Source: Clostridiales bacterium PH28_bin88 (GTDB lineage Bacteria > Bacillota > PH28-bin88). From it: a stretch of 64,000 bases of DNA. Made by a program: the position numbers and the translations under genes. The first letter of the stretch is position 1. Each line of letters begins with the position of its first letter. The stretch covers positions 1 through 64,000 of the forward strand of contig LAKY01000050.1 in NCBI GenBank assembly GCA_000987045.1, in the 5' to 3' direction. The notes beneath the pieces are model-generated. The model made no database searches. It was given only the letters and a program-made list of their open reading frames with translations, and was not told where the DNA came from. This document shows, in pieces, positions 32,987 through 42,091 of this stretch.

Positions 32987-35641
32987 ATGTCGGACCTTGT
33001 GGGGAGCGAACTGAGTGAAGGAACACGGCTCAGCTTGTCCTGCCATGAACTCTACCCGGATGAGTTTATCAGGATTTCATCTCATGGCTCAGGTGGGCAA
33101 CTAGACCAATGCGAAAGCACAGTGTGGCTGAATGGTATTTGTCGAATGTGCATGCAAGGGGATTGCCTGACCAGGGTCAAGGTGGTAGAGGGTGTAGCTG
33201 TCAGGATAGAGGGCAACCCGGCATCCCCTACCAACCTTGGACAGCTTTGCTCGCGAGGTAATGCGGCTGTTTTGAATATGTACAACCCCTACAGGCTGAA
33301 AACCCCGCTAAAGCGCACCAACCCGGAGAAAGGTTTTGACGTTGACCCGGCCTGGATGGAGATTACCTGGGAAGAGGCACTGGATGAAGTGGCGAGATTT
33401 TTGCGCCAGGTGAGACAGGAGGATCCCCGGGGGTTGGTAGTGAACGAGGGTTGGGGGCTCAGGGAAACACTGGTCCGGCCGGCTTTTGTAAAGGCTTTTG
33501 GAACTCCGAACGAAATCGGGTCCCATGGGGTTCTATGTTCTGTACACTACGCTACTAACTTGGTGCAAGCAAATCATCCCGTGTCCATGCCCGACTTGGA
33601 GTACTGCAATTACCACATTACCATCGGGCGTAGTCTTGGGGCCAATTTCGCGACGGTTCCCGGCATTCGTAGGATGATGGAAGCCCTTAATCGGGGAATG
33701 AAGCTCGTGGTGGTAGACCCCCGGTGCTCGGTGGAAGCGTCCAAGGGGGAATGGGTGCCTATCCGCCCAGGGACCGACCTGGCTTTTGTCCTTGCCATGG
33801 CCCACGTGATGTTTTACGAGATACAGGAATATGACACCTGGTTCCTCAAAAACCGGACCAATGCTCCGTACCTGATTAATGAGGACGGTTGGTACGTCCG
33901 GGAGGCCGAGACGGAGAAGCCGATGGTTTGGGATGAGTCGTTAGGGAAGGCTGTTCCCTTCGATGCAGGAACTAGTAACACTTTTGCCCTACAGGGAGAA
34001 TTTTTTGTAAACGGCCAACGATGCCGGCCAGCCTTTGAGTTGATAAGAAAGGAGTTCGCGAAGTATACGCCGGAGTGGGCGGAACCTATCACCACCGTTC
34101 CCGCAGCGACGGTGCGGCGCATTGCCAATGAATTTGTTAAAGCAGCCCGTATTGGCAGCACCATCGAAATCGACGGGTTTGTATTTCCCTACCGGCCTGT
34201 TTCTTTGAACTGCGAACGGGGCACGTCTTCCCATCAGGGCGGTACCTACGCTGATCTTACCACCAAAATTATTAATCTCTTGGTCGGAGCTATGGAGGTC
34301 CCCGGTGGCTGCCTGGGGGCGGGCAAGCGGGGGCCGGTACTAGCGCCAGACCAGGATGGTACGGTAACCCCTGCATATGAGGCGGTGGGAATTCCGTTTA
34401 AATTCCCTCCGGACCACGTGGATATGGGAGAATTTTTCCCGAATAAACATACCGATCCCCAGTTGGCGGCCAGGGCCATCATTGACCCTGAGAAATACTA
34501 TCTTAATTACCGGGTTAAAGCCTGGATGTCGGTCGGCGGCAACCCAATCCGGCGCACCGGGGAGCCGAAGGTCTTTGAAGAGGCATTCAAGAAAATTCCC
34601 ATGGTTTTCACTTTCGCCTACCACATGGATGAACCAGCCCTTTTTTCGAATATCGTCTTCCCTGAGCACAGCTTTTTAGAGCGTTTGGTATTGAGGGCCT
34701 ACCAGCCACAACACCAGTCTACCTCCCATGAAATCAATGGACTGAAGATGATTATGGCTCGCCAGGTATTGCCTCCGATCTTTTCTTCACGCCACGTAGA
34801 TGACATTCTGCTGGATCTGGCCGAGAGGGTGGGAATCCTTTATGGCCCTGGCGGTGTAAACGACCATCTTAATCGCAGGCTGGACCCTATTGTCGGTGAA
34901 GATGGACTGGTTTTAAAGGGGAAATACCAACTGGATCTGAATACCCGTTACTCCATTATAGAAATATTTGATCGCCAGGCAAGAAGCTATCTTGGCGACG
35001 ACTTAGGGTTGGATTACGTGCTGGAACGGGGTTTCGTAGCCCAATGGCGCCCGAAGAAAATGGGCTACAACTTCTATTACTTGCCTGGAAACCAAACCCG
35101 CCATCCTATCTATTTTGAGCGCTTGAAGAGAACTGGGCATCAACTGGCTGAGGGCTGCAAGCGGCACAATGTGTCGGTACCGGGATGGCCGAATATGGGC
35201 GAACTTCTCGATTATTACCAGCCAATCCCCCACTGGATAGAAGGTTCCCAGCTTAAAGCCGATCAAGAGTATGATTTAATGGCCATTAACTGGAAGACAC
35301 CTTATTTCAGTAATGCCGTGGGTACGCCCCACCTAAACCCGATCCTGAACTCTATAGCTGAGGAGTTTGACCCTTATGAAAACGTGGTCTGCATGAACAG
35401 GGCTACAGCCATGAGGAAAGGGCTGCAGGACGGCGACCGGGTGCTGGTTTCTTCCCGGTGGGGCAGCCTTACGGGCGTACTGAAACTGTCCGAACTGTTT
35501 CACCCCGAGGTGGTGGGTATTCCAGGAGGACATGGGGGTCCGGGGAATTTCAATAACCTGGTTCCTACCGATGAGGCAACCATGGACCCGGTGAATGCGG
35601 GAATGGAAATCAGCCCGCGGGCCAACGTGAAGCGGATTTGA
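32987..35641 (+). CDS. molybdopterin oxidoreductase, PsrA/PhsA-like catalytic subunit
   Basis: An 884-residue enzyme of the DMSO-reductase family. Its N-terminal [4Fe-4S] motif is CRMCMQGDC with a fourth Cys 27 residues on (GQLCSRG), near residues 52-87. GSHGVLCSVHYATNLV around residue 185 offers a cysteine as molybdenum or tungsten ligand. The C-terminal cofactor domain from about 760 includes YFSNAVGTPHLNPILNS. It forms a complex with the following Fe-S and NrfD subunits. No Tat signal is visible at the N-terminus (MSDLVGSELSEG), unlike classical periplasmic PsrA, so the active site may face the cytoplasm. The ATG at 32987 follows GGAAGGGGG. The substrate could be a sulfur compound or an organic hydroxyl; sequence alone does not decide. 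Confidence 0.9.
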   Translation: MSDLVGSELSEGTRLSLSCHELYPDEFIRISSHGSGGQLDQCESTVWLNGICRMCMQGDCLTRVKVVEGVAVRIEGNPASPTNLGQLCSRGNAAVLNMYNPYRLKTPLKRTNPEKGFDVDPAWMEITWEEALDEVARFLRQVRQEDPRGLVVNEGWGLRETLVRPAFVKAFGTPNEIGSHGVLCSVHYATNLVQANHPVSMPDLEYCNYHITIGRSLGANFATVPGIRRMMEALNRGMKLVVVDPRCSVEASKGEWVPIRPGTDLAFVLAMAHVMFYEIQEYDTWFLKNRTNAPYLINEDGWYVREAETEKPMVWDESLGKAVPFDAGTSNTFALQGEFFVNGQRCRPAFELIRKEFAKYTPEWAEPITTVPAATVRRIANEFVKAARIGSTIEIDGFVFPYRPVSLNCERGTSSHQGGTYADLTTKIINLLVGAMEVPGGCLGAGKRGPVLAPDQDGTVTPAYEAVGIPFKFPPDHVDMGEFFPNKHTDPQLAARAIIDPEKYYLNYRVKAWMSVGGNPIRRTGEPKVFEEAFKKIPMVFTFAYHMDEPALFSNIVFPEHSFLERLVLRAYQPQHQSTSHEINGLKMIMARQVLPPIFSSRHVDDILLDLAERVGILYGPGGVNDHLNRRLDPIVGEDGLVLKGKYQLDLNTRYSIIEIFDRQARSYLGDDLGLDYVLERGFVAQWRPKKMGYNFYYLPGNQTRHPIYFERLKRTGHQLAEGCKRHNVSVPGWPNMGELLDYYQPIPHWIEGSQLKADQEYDLMAINWKTPYFSNAVGTPHLNPILNSIAEEFDPYENVVCMNRATAMRKGLQDGDRVLVSSRWGSLTGVLKLSELFHPEVVGIPGGHGGPGNFNNLVPTDEATMDPVNAGMEISPRANVKRI

Positions 35642-35651
35642 GGTGATAGCG

Positions 35652-36239
35652 ATGCGGTGGGGATTGGTCATCGATCTGCGCCGGTGTGTGGGATGCCAGT
35701 CGTGTGTGGTGGCATGCAAGGTAGAGAATAAGACTCCCACTGGGGTTTACTGGAACAAGGTATTTAAGTGGGAAGAAGGGTTTTACCCGCATGCCCGGAT
35801 GATGTGCCAGCCTATGGCTTGCATGCACTGCCGGTATCCGCCCTGCGTAAAGGCCTGCCCAGTAGGAGCCAGCCGGCAACTCCCTGACGGGAGGGTTATC
35901 GTGGATGCTGGTATATGTATCGGCTGCCGGTATTGCATGGTGGCCTGCCCTTACATCGCGCGGAGCTTTGTGGTTAATCCTGTTTCCGGTATACCTGGAG
36001 ATGCTAAGGATACCAGGAGTGAAGCTCCCAGGGGCACGGTGAGCAAGTGCGACTTTTGCGGTGAACGAATTGAGCAAGGGTTGGAGCCGGCCTGCGTGGC
36101 AACATGCCCATCAAGGGCGCGGGTTTTTGGCGATCTGGACGACCCCAATTCCGAAATTGTCCGCATGATTTCAACCGGAAAAGCTAAACCCCTGCGAGAA
36201 GAAGCCGGGACAGGGCCATCGGTCTTTTACATATGGTGA
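35652..36239 (+). CDS. four-cluster Fe-S electron-transfer subunit, PsrB/DmsB type
   Basis: A 195-residue subunit with four [4Fe-4S] motifs: CVGCQSCVVACK near residue 12, CMHCRYPPCVKACP near 57, CIGCRYCMVACP near 88 and CDFCGERIEQGLEPACVATCP near 134. It wires the molybdoenzyme to the membrane subunit. The ATG at 35652 follows GAGGTGAT. It starts 10 bases after the catalytic subunit stop. Confidence 0.93.
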   Translation: MRWGLVIDLRRCVGCQSCVVACKVENKTPTGVYWNKVFKWEEGFYPHARMMCQPMACMHCRYPPCVKACPVGASRQLPDGRVIVDAGICIGCRYCMVACPYIARSFVVNPVSGIPGDAKDTRSEAPRGTVSKCDFCGERIEQGLEPACVATCPSRARVFGDLDDPNSEIVRMISTGKAKPLREEAGTGPSVFYIW

Positions 36240-36260
36240 TGTGATTAAGGAGGGAGACAG

Positions 36261-37259
36261 GTGGTCTGGATCATGGGCTTAGTATCCCTGGTGGCTCTGG
36301 TGGTTGGTACGATAGCCTGGTTACAAGAGCAACGCTGCGGTTTGGCTTTTGAAAGTATTTCCAACGAAGTGCCGTGGGGTCTTTATATAGTGATATACTT
36401 TTTTCTTGCAGGTACGGGCGGAGGGATGTTGGCCCTCGCATCGGTTCCGGGTGCCATTGCTCCGGAGGCTTCACGGGTAATAGCGTTATTAGCTTTTGCT
36501 TTCCTGGTTGGTTCGGGCTTCAGCATTTTGGTGGACTTGGGCCGGCCTGCACGCGCCTGGCGATTGGTGGCAGCTGGAAGGCTAACCTCGCCTATGTTTT
36601 GGGATTTTATAGGGTTGGCACAGGGAGTGGCGGTTAGTTTTCTTCTGGCTCTGTGGAGACCGGTGGAAGGAAGCGAAGCGGGTTACTTGCGGGCTGCCGC
36701 TGGTTTAATTTCCACGCTATTCCTTTTCGGGGCGGAAGGATGGACTCTGTTGATTTATCCCGGCAAGCGGAACTGGATGCATCCCTACGTGCCTCTGGTG
36801 CTTTTCGCAGAAGGTGTTATATCCGGTGGAGCTGTAACGTTCTTGCTGCTCAAGGACTACTGGCCTTGGTTGCCTATCCTGGTGGCGGGATTATCCGTCG
36901 TCTTACCGTTACTTGAGAGGGCGGAGGAATGGTTTTTGGTGGGAGGGCTCCGGCCGCATTTCAAACTGGTTCATTCAAATCAGCTTCGCCTCTGGATGGG
37001 GTTGGGAGCCCTGGTGCTCCTATTGTTGGGTACTGAATCGTCTTTCTTACGGGTAGCGGGAGGTATTCTGCTCCTCATTCAAGCTTGGATAGGGAAATGG
37101 GCCATGGTCCTTATTCCCCAATTGCAGATGCCCTACGAGCAGGAGCGGATGTTGAAAAAGAAACCGGTTTACCGGCCCGCAGTTTGGGAATATCTCGTTG
37201 TTGCGGGAATCTTCGGATTGACCGGGCTGCTCTCCGGTGTCTTCCTGTATTTTATTTGA
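36261..37259 (+). CDS. NrfD/PsrC-type membrane anchor subunit
   Basis: A 332-residue polytopic protein with about eight to nine membrane helices of the NrfD/PsrC family, which exchanges electrons with the quinone pool. Features include VPWGLYIVIYFFLAGTGGG near residue 35 and DLGRPARAWRL near 95. The GTG start follows GGAGGGAGACAGG. With the two previous genes it makes a membrane-bound three-subunit complex. Confidence 0.9.
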   Translation: MVWIMGLVSLVALVVGTIAWLQEQRCGLAFESISNEVPWGLYIVIYFFLAGTGGGMLALASVPGAIAPEASRVIALLAFAFLVGSGFSILVDLGRPARAWRLVAAGRLTSPMFWDFIGLAQGVAVSFLLALWRPVEGSEAGYLRAAAGLISTLFLFGAEGWTLLIYPGKRNWMHPYVPLVLFAEGVISGGAVTFLLLKDYWPWLPILVAGLSVVLPLLERAEEWFLVGGLRPHFKLVHSNQLRLWMGLGALVLLLLGTESSFLRVAGGILLLIQAWIGKWAMVLIPQLQMPYEQERMLKKKPVYRPAVWEYLVVAGIFGLTGLLSGVFLYFI

Positions 37260-37273
37260 AAGGGGGGAGCGAA

Positions 37274-37918
37274 ATGGGGAGGAGTGACAAGCACACTTTG
37301 ATTAAAGCCAGCCTTTACCGTCTGTTAGCGGGAGCTTATTGCGTCATTCCCACTCCGGCCCTTGTTGACCACCTGGTTAAACGGCGAGAAGTTTGGGACA
37401 ACGTTGGCCAGCTGCTGGGGGACCATGGAATTGCCGAAGGAGTCTCTAAAATAAAGGAGTATTTAGACGGGATCGGCAACCAGGAATCAATATCTGTGGC
37501 GAAAGAGTTAGGCGTTGACCGGACCAGGTTGGTTGGTGGTATTTCGGAGGACTATGGGCCACCCCCTCCATATGAATCCGTATACCGCGACGGGGGGATC
37601 TTGATGGGTCCTTCTACCCTGCAGGTGATGAGGTGGTTTCGCGATGCGGGTGTGGAGGTTGTACCGGCCGGTTCAGGCAAGCCACCTGACTTTATTGGTC
37701 TGGAACTGGATTTCATCCGCTTTATGTACGAGCGTGCTGCAGGAGAAAGCCAAGAAGAGCTCAAATTTCAAGCCCGGGCGAAGCAATTTCTGCGGGAGCA
37801 CCCGGCCAGGTGGGCGATGGCATACTGTGAGCGGGCCGCTCCCTACGCCAGAACCGGATTTTATCAAGGCATCCTGAAAGTTACGGCAGGTTTCATCAAA
37901 TACGAAACAAGTGTTTAA
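37274..37918 (+). CDS. TorD/DmsD-family molybdoenzyme chaperone
   Basis: A 214-residue all-helical chaperone of the TorD family that helps insert the molybdenum cofactor. The pattern ASLYRLLAGAYCVIP near the start, PPYESVYRDGGILMGPST near 100, and GLELDFIRFMYERAAGES near 140 is typical. The ATG at 37274 follows GGGGGGAGC. It ends the molybdoenzyme operon. Confidence 0.9.
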   Translation: MGRSDKHTLIKASLYRLLAGAYCVIPTPALVDHLVKRREVWDNVGQLLGDHGIAEGVSKIKEYLDGIGNQESISVAKELGVDRTRLVGGISEDYGPPPPYESVYRDGGILMGPSTLQVMRWFRDAGVEVVPAGSGKPPDFIGLELDFIRFMYERAAGESQEELKFQARAKQFLREHPARWAMAYCERAAPYARTGFYQGILKVTAGFIKYETSV

Positions 37919-37973
37919 ACAATGATTTAATCATGGGATTAAGTGACGTTTTAAAAGAAAGGGGTATGACAAG

Positions 37974-39005
37974 ATGAAGTTGGCCACGTTTGAAATACCG
38001 GGAATGGCCGGACCTGTCAGGAGGATAGGAGTGGTGGTCAGGGAGGGTGTCCTTGCGGACCTTAACGCAGCAACCGCCTGCTACCTTTCTACCAAGGGAC
38101 ATCCGCGTTTGTGCAACGAACTGGCGGATGCCCTGGTTCCCGCTGATATGTTGCGGTTCTTAGACGGCGAAGAAGAGAGCATGGCGGCGGCGAGAGATGC
38201 GTACCAGTTTGCCCTGGACAAGGTTGAAGAAATGGAATTACAGAGCCCCCGCGGCCAGCAGGTATATTATTCCCTCGACATTGTCAAGCTGAAAGCCCCT
38301 ATCCCTCGCCCGTGCAAAGTAATTGAGACAGGAAGCAACTTTGATGAACATGTCAATGAATTAAACACCGTGAAGGTGGAAGGTTGGAGCGATTTTAAAG
38401 ATTTTATGAAGAAGGTTAAACAGCCCAGTGGGTTTCTCAAGGCTGCCAATACAGTTATCGGGCACAAGGAAGATATCATTTATCCCCGTACTACCCAAAA
38501 ACTTGATCACGAAATAGAACTGGGTATTGTAATCGGCAAGCGGGGGCGCTACATCCCGGTAGAAAAGGCCTTTGAGCATATCGTGGGTTATACCGTACAT
38601 AACGATGTCAGTGCCCGGGATATACAAGTGAACGAGCAGGCCAACCGCCTCGTTTTGCTTGGCAAAAGCATGGATACTTTCTGCCCCTTGGGGCCTTTCC
38701 TGGTGACCCGGGATGAGGTTCCAGATCCTGATAACCTGGATATGAAACTTACAGTGAACGGGGATGTCCGCCAGGATTCCAACACCAACCACATGATTTT
38801 TAAAGTAGCCCAACTGGTGTCATGGTGGTCCCAGCTCACCCTTGAACCAGGCGATGTAATCACCTCCGCCACCCCGGGCGGTGTTGCCGGCTTCAGGTAC
38901 CCCGACCCAACCCCATTTTTCCTTAAGCCAGGGGATATTGTAGAGGCTTGGATCCAGCACGTGGGCTGCCTGCAGAACCGTGTGGTCAGCGAAGAGGAAG
39001 CCTAG
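37974..39005 (+). CDS. fumarylacetoacetate hydrolase-family protein
   Basis: A 343-residue FAH-superfamily enzyme. The FAH domain covers about residues 100-335. Metal-ligand text is HEIELGIVIGKRGRYIP near 175, YTVHNDVSARDIQ near 205, and ITSATPGGVAGFRYPDPTPF near 300. Family members hydrolyse or decarboxylate 2-oxo acids (for example acylpyruvate hydrolase or oxaloacetate decarboxylase). The ATG has AAAGGGG upstream. It precedes the Zn-dehydrogenase by 15 bases and probably acts on the same intermediate. Confidence 0.88.
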   Translation: MKLATFEIPGMAGPVRRIGVVVREGVLADLNAATACYLSTKGHPRLCNELADALVPADMLRFLDGEEESMAAARDAYQFALDKVEEMELQSPRGQQVYYSLDIVKLKAPIPRPCKVIETGSNFDEHVNELNTVKVEGWSDFKDFMKKVKQPSGFLKAANTVIGHKEDIIYPRTTQKLDHEIELGIVIGKRGRYIPVEKAFEHIVGYTVHNDVSARDIQVNEQANRLVLLGKSMDTFCPLGPFLVTRDEVPDPDNLDMKLTVNGDVRQDSNTNHMIFKVAQLVSWWSQLTLEPGDVITSATPGGVAGFRYPDPTPFFLKPGDIVEAWIQHVGCLQNRVVSEEEA

Positions 39006-39020
39006 TAGGAGGTAACTACC

Positions 39021-40109
39021 GTGATTGAGATTCCCAAAACCATGCGTGCTGCTGTAACAGTCGCTTGGAACGAAGTGCGCGTTATGGAAGTACCTGTTCC
39101 CGCACTCCGCCCGGGAGAGGTGCTCTGCCGGGTCAGGGCGTGTGGCATCTGCGGCACAGACTTAAAAATTATGGCCGGGGTATTTGCTGATAGCAAGAAA
39201 TGGCCGCGGGAACTGCCCTTCATTCAGGGGCACGAGTGGTCTGGAGAAGTGGTTGCTCTTGGGCCGGGGGTTACCCAAGAAGACATCAAGATAGGCGACC
39301 GTGTGGTGGGGGAAAGCCACATGTTCTGTGGGACCTGCCGTATGTGCCAGGAAGGCAACTACCACATGTGCGACCGGGCGGGGGGCGAAAAGGCCTATGA
39401 GAAAGGGTTTTATCTTTACGGTCATGACGCTCCAGGTGCCTTTGCCGAGTACGTTGCCCGGCCTCTATCCCTTCTGTACCGTGTTCCCGAGTCCCTCTCT
39501 TGGGAGGAAGCGGCTATCGGGAATCAGGCTGCCGTAGCGCTTCATTTGGCAGATAGGGGAGATATCAAAGCCGGATACAAGGTAGTGGTGCTGGGTCCCG
39601 GGCATCTTGGTCTCTTAAGCCTGCAGATTGCCAAGGCGATGGGAGCAACAACGGTGATAGTGACGGGGCGGGATGACCAAAGGCTGGCTCTCGCGCGTGA
39701 ACTTGGTGCTGATTACACCGTGGATATCCGGGAAGATGCACCGGAACGGCGCATCCTGGAGCTGACCGGCGGCGGCGCAGATGTGGTATTGGAATGCGCA
39801 GGAACACCGGAGGCGGTATGCACGGCCCTTGAGGTAGCCAGGAAGGGCGGCAAGGTAGTTTTAGGGGGCCTTACCGGGGGTAAGCAGGTGGCCATTGATC
39901 CTGATAAGCTGGTGCTTAAGGAATTGGACGTTCGCGGCTCCCATGCGCGGGTGAATAGCCAGACCCGGGCTTTGGAGATGATTGCCAAGGGGTTGATTAA
40001 CGCCCGTAAGCTGGTTTCTTTTACCTTCCCCCTTGAAGAGATTAACAAAGCCTATAACACATTTAAAGACAGAAACAACAGAGCGATCCGTGTCATTGTG
40101 CAGCCATGA
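39021..40109 (+). CDS. zinc-dependent medium-chain alcohol/polyol dehydrogenase
   Basis: A 362-residue medium-chain dehydrogenase. Catalytic zinc ligands lie in CGICGTDLK and GHEWSGEVV; the structural zinc has CGTCRMCQEGNYHMC. The NAD fold shows VVLGPGHLGLLSLQIAKAMG near residue 185. It is nearest to threonine/sorbitol/galactitol dehydrogenases. The GTG start follows AGGAGGTAAC. The alcohol oxidised is unknown; it lies in an operon with FAH and may use a C3 or C6 polyol or hydroxy acid. Confidence 0.9.
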   Translation: MIEIPKTMRAAVTVAWNEVRVMEVPVPALRPGEVLCRVRACGICGTDLKIMAGVFADSKKWPRELPFIQGHEWSGEVVALGPGVTQEDIKIGDRVVGESHMFCGTCRMCQEGNYHMCDRAGGEKAYEKGFYLYGHDAPGAFAEYVARPLSLLYRVPESLSWEEAAIGNQAAVALHLADRGDIKAGYKVVVLGPGHLGLLSLQIAKAMGATTVIVTGRDDQRLALARELGADYTVDIREDAPERRILELTGGGADVVLECAGTPEAVCTALEVARKGGKVVLGGLTGGKQVAIDPDKLVLKELDVRGSHARVNSQTRALEMIAKGLINARKLVSFTFPLEEINKAYNTFKDRNNRAIRVIVQP

Positions 40110-40181
40110 TCGGTTTCTTTTCCCAGACGGTTCAACAATCCAAATGCTAATTTGTAAGGAACGGTGTAGGAGGCGGGACTA

Positions 40182-40850
40182 TTGCATCAGTCTGGTTTGG
40201 TCCCTTACCGGACTAAAAGCGAGGGTGTTTATCGGATACTGCGGGAAGATATTCTTGAGGGAAGGCTCAAGCCAGGAGAAAAACTTGGGATGACTGAACT
40301 GGCGGAGCGCTTCGGCGTAAAGATACCTCCAATCCGCGAGGCTCTAAAACGCCTAGAAGGTGAGGGGTTAGTCCAAAACGTGCCCCATGTCGGCATCTTC
40401 GTATCGGAGATTTCGTTAGATGAACTGGCTAAAATCCTGGAGGTTCGTTCAGCCCTGGAGATCCTTGCTACCAAACTTTGCGCCCAAAGGGCGCCGGACT
40501 CTTTGCTAAAGGAATTGGAACGCATTGTTCGAGAAATGGACCGGGTAATTCTTGAGGACAGGAAAAGGTATGCCCAGCTTAATCGTCAGTTTCACCAGAT
40601 AATCTGCCAGGGCTCGGGTAATTCATGCTTGGCGGAGATGGTTGATATGCTGTGGGACCGCAGCCAAAGGGCACAGGTTTTGTTTCGCCTGAACAGCCAA
40701 CGGCCTGTGTCTTCCAACAAGGAACATAAGGAAATATTGGAAGCCTTGAAGAGCCGGGATGGCGAAAAAGCGGCGAAACTGGCGTCCGAACACAAGCACG
40801 CCGCATTTAAGAGCCTGACCGAGAGCATCAAAGCAGGGGAAGACGGTTAG
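40182..40850 (+). CDS. FCD-type GntR transcriptional regulator 3
   Basis: A 222-residue FCD-GntR regulator of a different subgroup from the other two: GRLKPGEKLGMTELAERFGV then KIPPIREALKRLEGEGLV. The FCD domain follows with YAQLNRQFHQIICQGSGNSC and a late histidine (EHKHAAF). The TTG start has GGAGGCGGG upstream. It is the first gene before the second homocitrate-synthase-like gene and likely controls the 40.2-44 kb operon. No GGTNNNACC site was seen in front of it, so it may read a different operator. Confidence 0.9.
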   Translation: MHQSGLVPYRTKSEGVYRILREDILEGRLKPGEKLGMTELAERFGVKIPPIREALKRLEGEGLVQNVPHVGIFVSEISLDELAKILEVRSALEILATKLCAQRAPDSLLKELERIVREMDRVILEDRKRYAQLNRQFHQIICQGSGNSCLAEMVDMLWDRSQRAQVLFRLNSQRPVSSNKEHKEILEALKSRDGEKAAKLASEHKHAAFKSLTESIKAGEDG

Positions 40851-40861
40851 GAGATGATTAT

Positions 40862-42088
40862 ATGATGAAGGAAATTCCCAGCAAAGGAAACGACTTTTGG
40901 GTTAGTCGCTATAACCAAGCGGCAATGGAAGAACTTGGCCTTACCTTGCCTCCCCGGGTGATTATTCATGACAGCACCCTGCGGGACGGCGAGCAGACCC
41001 CCGGGGTGGCGCTCAACTGGTCCGAGAAGGTAAAGCTCGCTGCAGCCCTGGACGAGGCGGGAGTGGACCGGATTGAAGCTGGAATGCCTGTAGTCTCCGA
41101 GGACGATCGCCGGGCCTTTAAGGAGATCATGCAACTTGGTCTGAGGGCGGATGTACTGGCCTTTTGCCGCGCCAAAAAAGAGGACCTGGAGGCCTCCGTT
41201 GCGTGCGGGGTCCGTAAGGTATGCATAGAGGTTCCTGCCGGAGAGCCGCGCCTCAAATACCAATTCAATTGGAGCGAGCAACATGTAATTGATCTCACGT
41301 TGGAGATATTGACGTATGCCAAAGGGCTGGGACTGGATATCATCCTCTTTCCATATGACACCACTAGAGCAGATATTGAGTTCCTCCGCAGATATATTTC
41401 CATCGTGGATCGCGAAGCCCGGCCGGCCGGCTTGGTGATCGTCGATACCCTTGGTTGTGCCTTACCTGAAGCCATAAATTACCTTGTGAGGGAAATCAAA
41501 AAAGTTACCACTATCCCGCTGGAAGTTCATACCCACAACGACTTTGGCATGGGCGTGGCAACCACCTTGGCTGGAATCCGGGCGGGCGTAACGGCGGCGC
41601 ACGTTTGCGTTAACGGCCTGGGGGAGAGATGTGGAAATGCTGGCTTGGCGGAAGTAGCGGTTGCCTTAAAGTACCTGTTAGGGGTAGAAACCGGAATCAA
41701 GCTGGATGGGCTTACCAAGTTGTCTCGGGAAGTGGAAGCCGTTACGGGTATTCCTGTTCAGAAAAATGCACCTGTCGTCGGCGCAAATGTGTTTACCCGG
41801 GAGACCGGTATCGGTATAGAAATGCAGCGTAAAAATCCCCTGGTAATTTATCCGGTGGCCCCCGAATCCATCGGACAGAAGGCTAAGCCGTTACTGGGGA
41901 AGAAGAGCGGAAGGATGTCCATCCGGTTGCGCCTGGAAGACATGGGGCTCGAAGCGTCAGATGATCAAGTGGGCGCCATTCTCGAAGAGGTGAAGAGTAC
42001 TGCCATTGCGACCAAACGCCTGGTAGATGACGAGACCTTTGAAGAGATCCTCAACAAGCATGGGGTCTTAAGGAAAGAGGTCGATTAA
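40862..42088 (+). CDS. homocitrate/citramalate-synthase-like DRE-TIM metallolyase 2
   Basis: A 408-residue paralogue of the gene at 29014, with HDSTLRDGEQTPGVAL near residue 39, IEAGMPVVSEDDRRAFKEIM, and the metal pair in VHTHNDFGMGVATTLAGIRA near 225. GLGERCGNAGLAEV follows. Both proteins have the same short length without a LeuA regulatory domain. It starts 11 bases after gntR3 and ends 4 bases before the CoA-transferase gene. Pairing with a CoA-transferase here and a CoA ligase in the other operon suggests both enzymes feed CoA-linked acid chemistry. Confidence 0.85.
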   Translation: MMKEIPSKGNDFWVSRYNQAAMEELGLTLPPRVIIHDSTLRDGEQTPGVALNWSEKVKLAAALDEAGVDRIEAGMPVVSEDDRRAFKEIMQLGLRADVLAFCRAKKEDLEASVACGVRKVCIEVPAGEPRLKYQFNWSEQHVIDLTLEILTYAKGLGLDIILFPYDTTRADIEFLRRYISIVDREARPAGLVIVDTLGCALPEAINYLVREIKKVTTIPLEVHTHNDFGMGVATTLAGIRAGVTAAHVCVNGLGERCGNAGLAEVAVALKYLLGVETGIKLDGLTKLSREVEAVTGIPVQKNAPVVGANVFTRETGIGIEMQRKNPLVIYPVAPESIGQKAKPLLGKKSGRMSIRLRLEDMGLEASDDQVGAILEEVKSTAIATKRLVDDETFEEILNKHGVLRKEVD

Positions 42089-42091
42089 CCG

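Noticed and set aside
32987..35641. Selenocysteine at the molybdenum ligand
   Set aside because: The residue in the ligand position is encoded by a cysteine codon and no in-frame TGA occurs.
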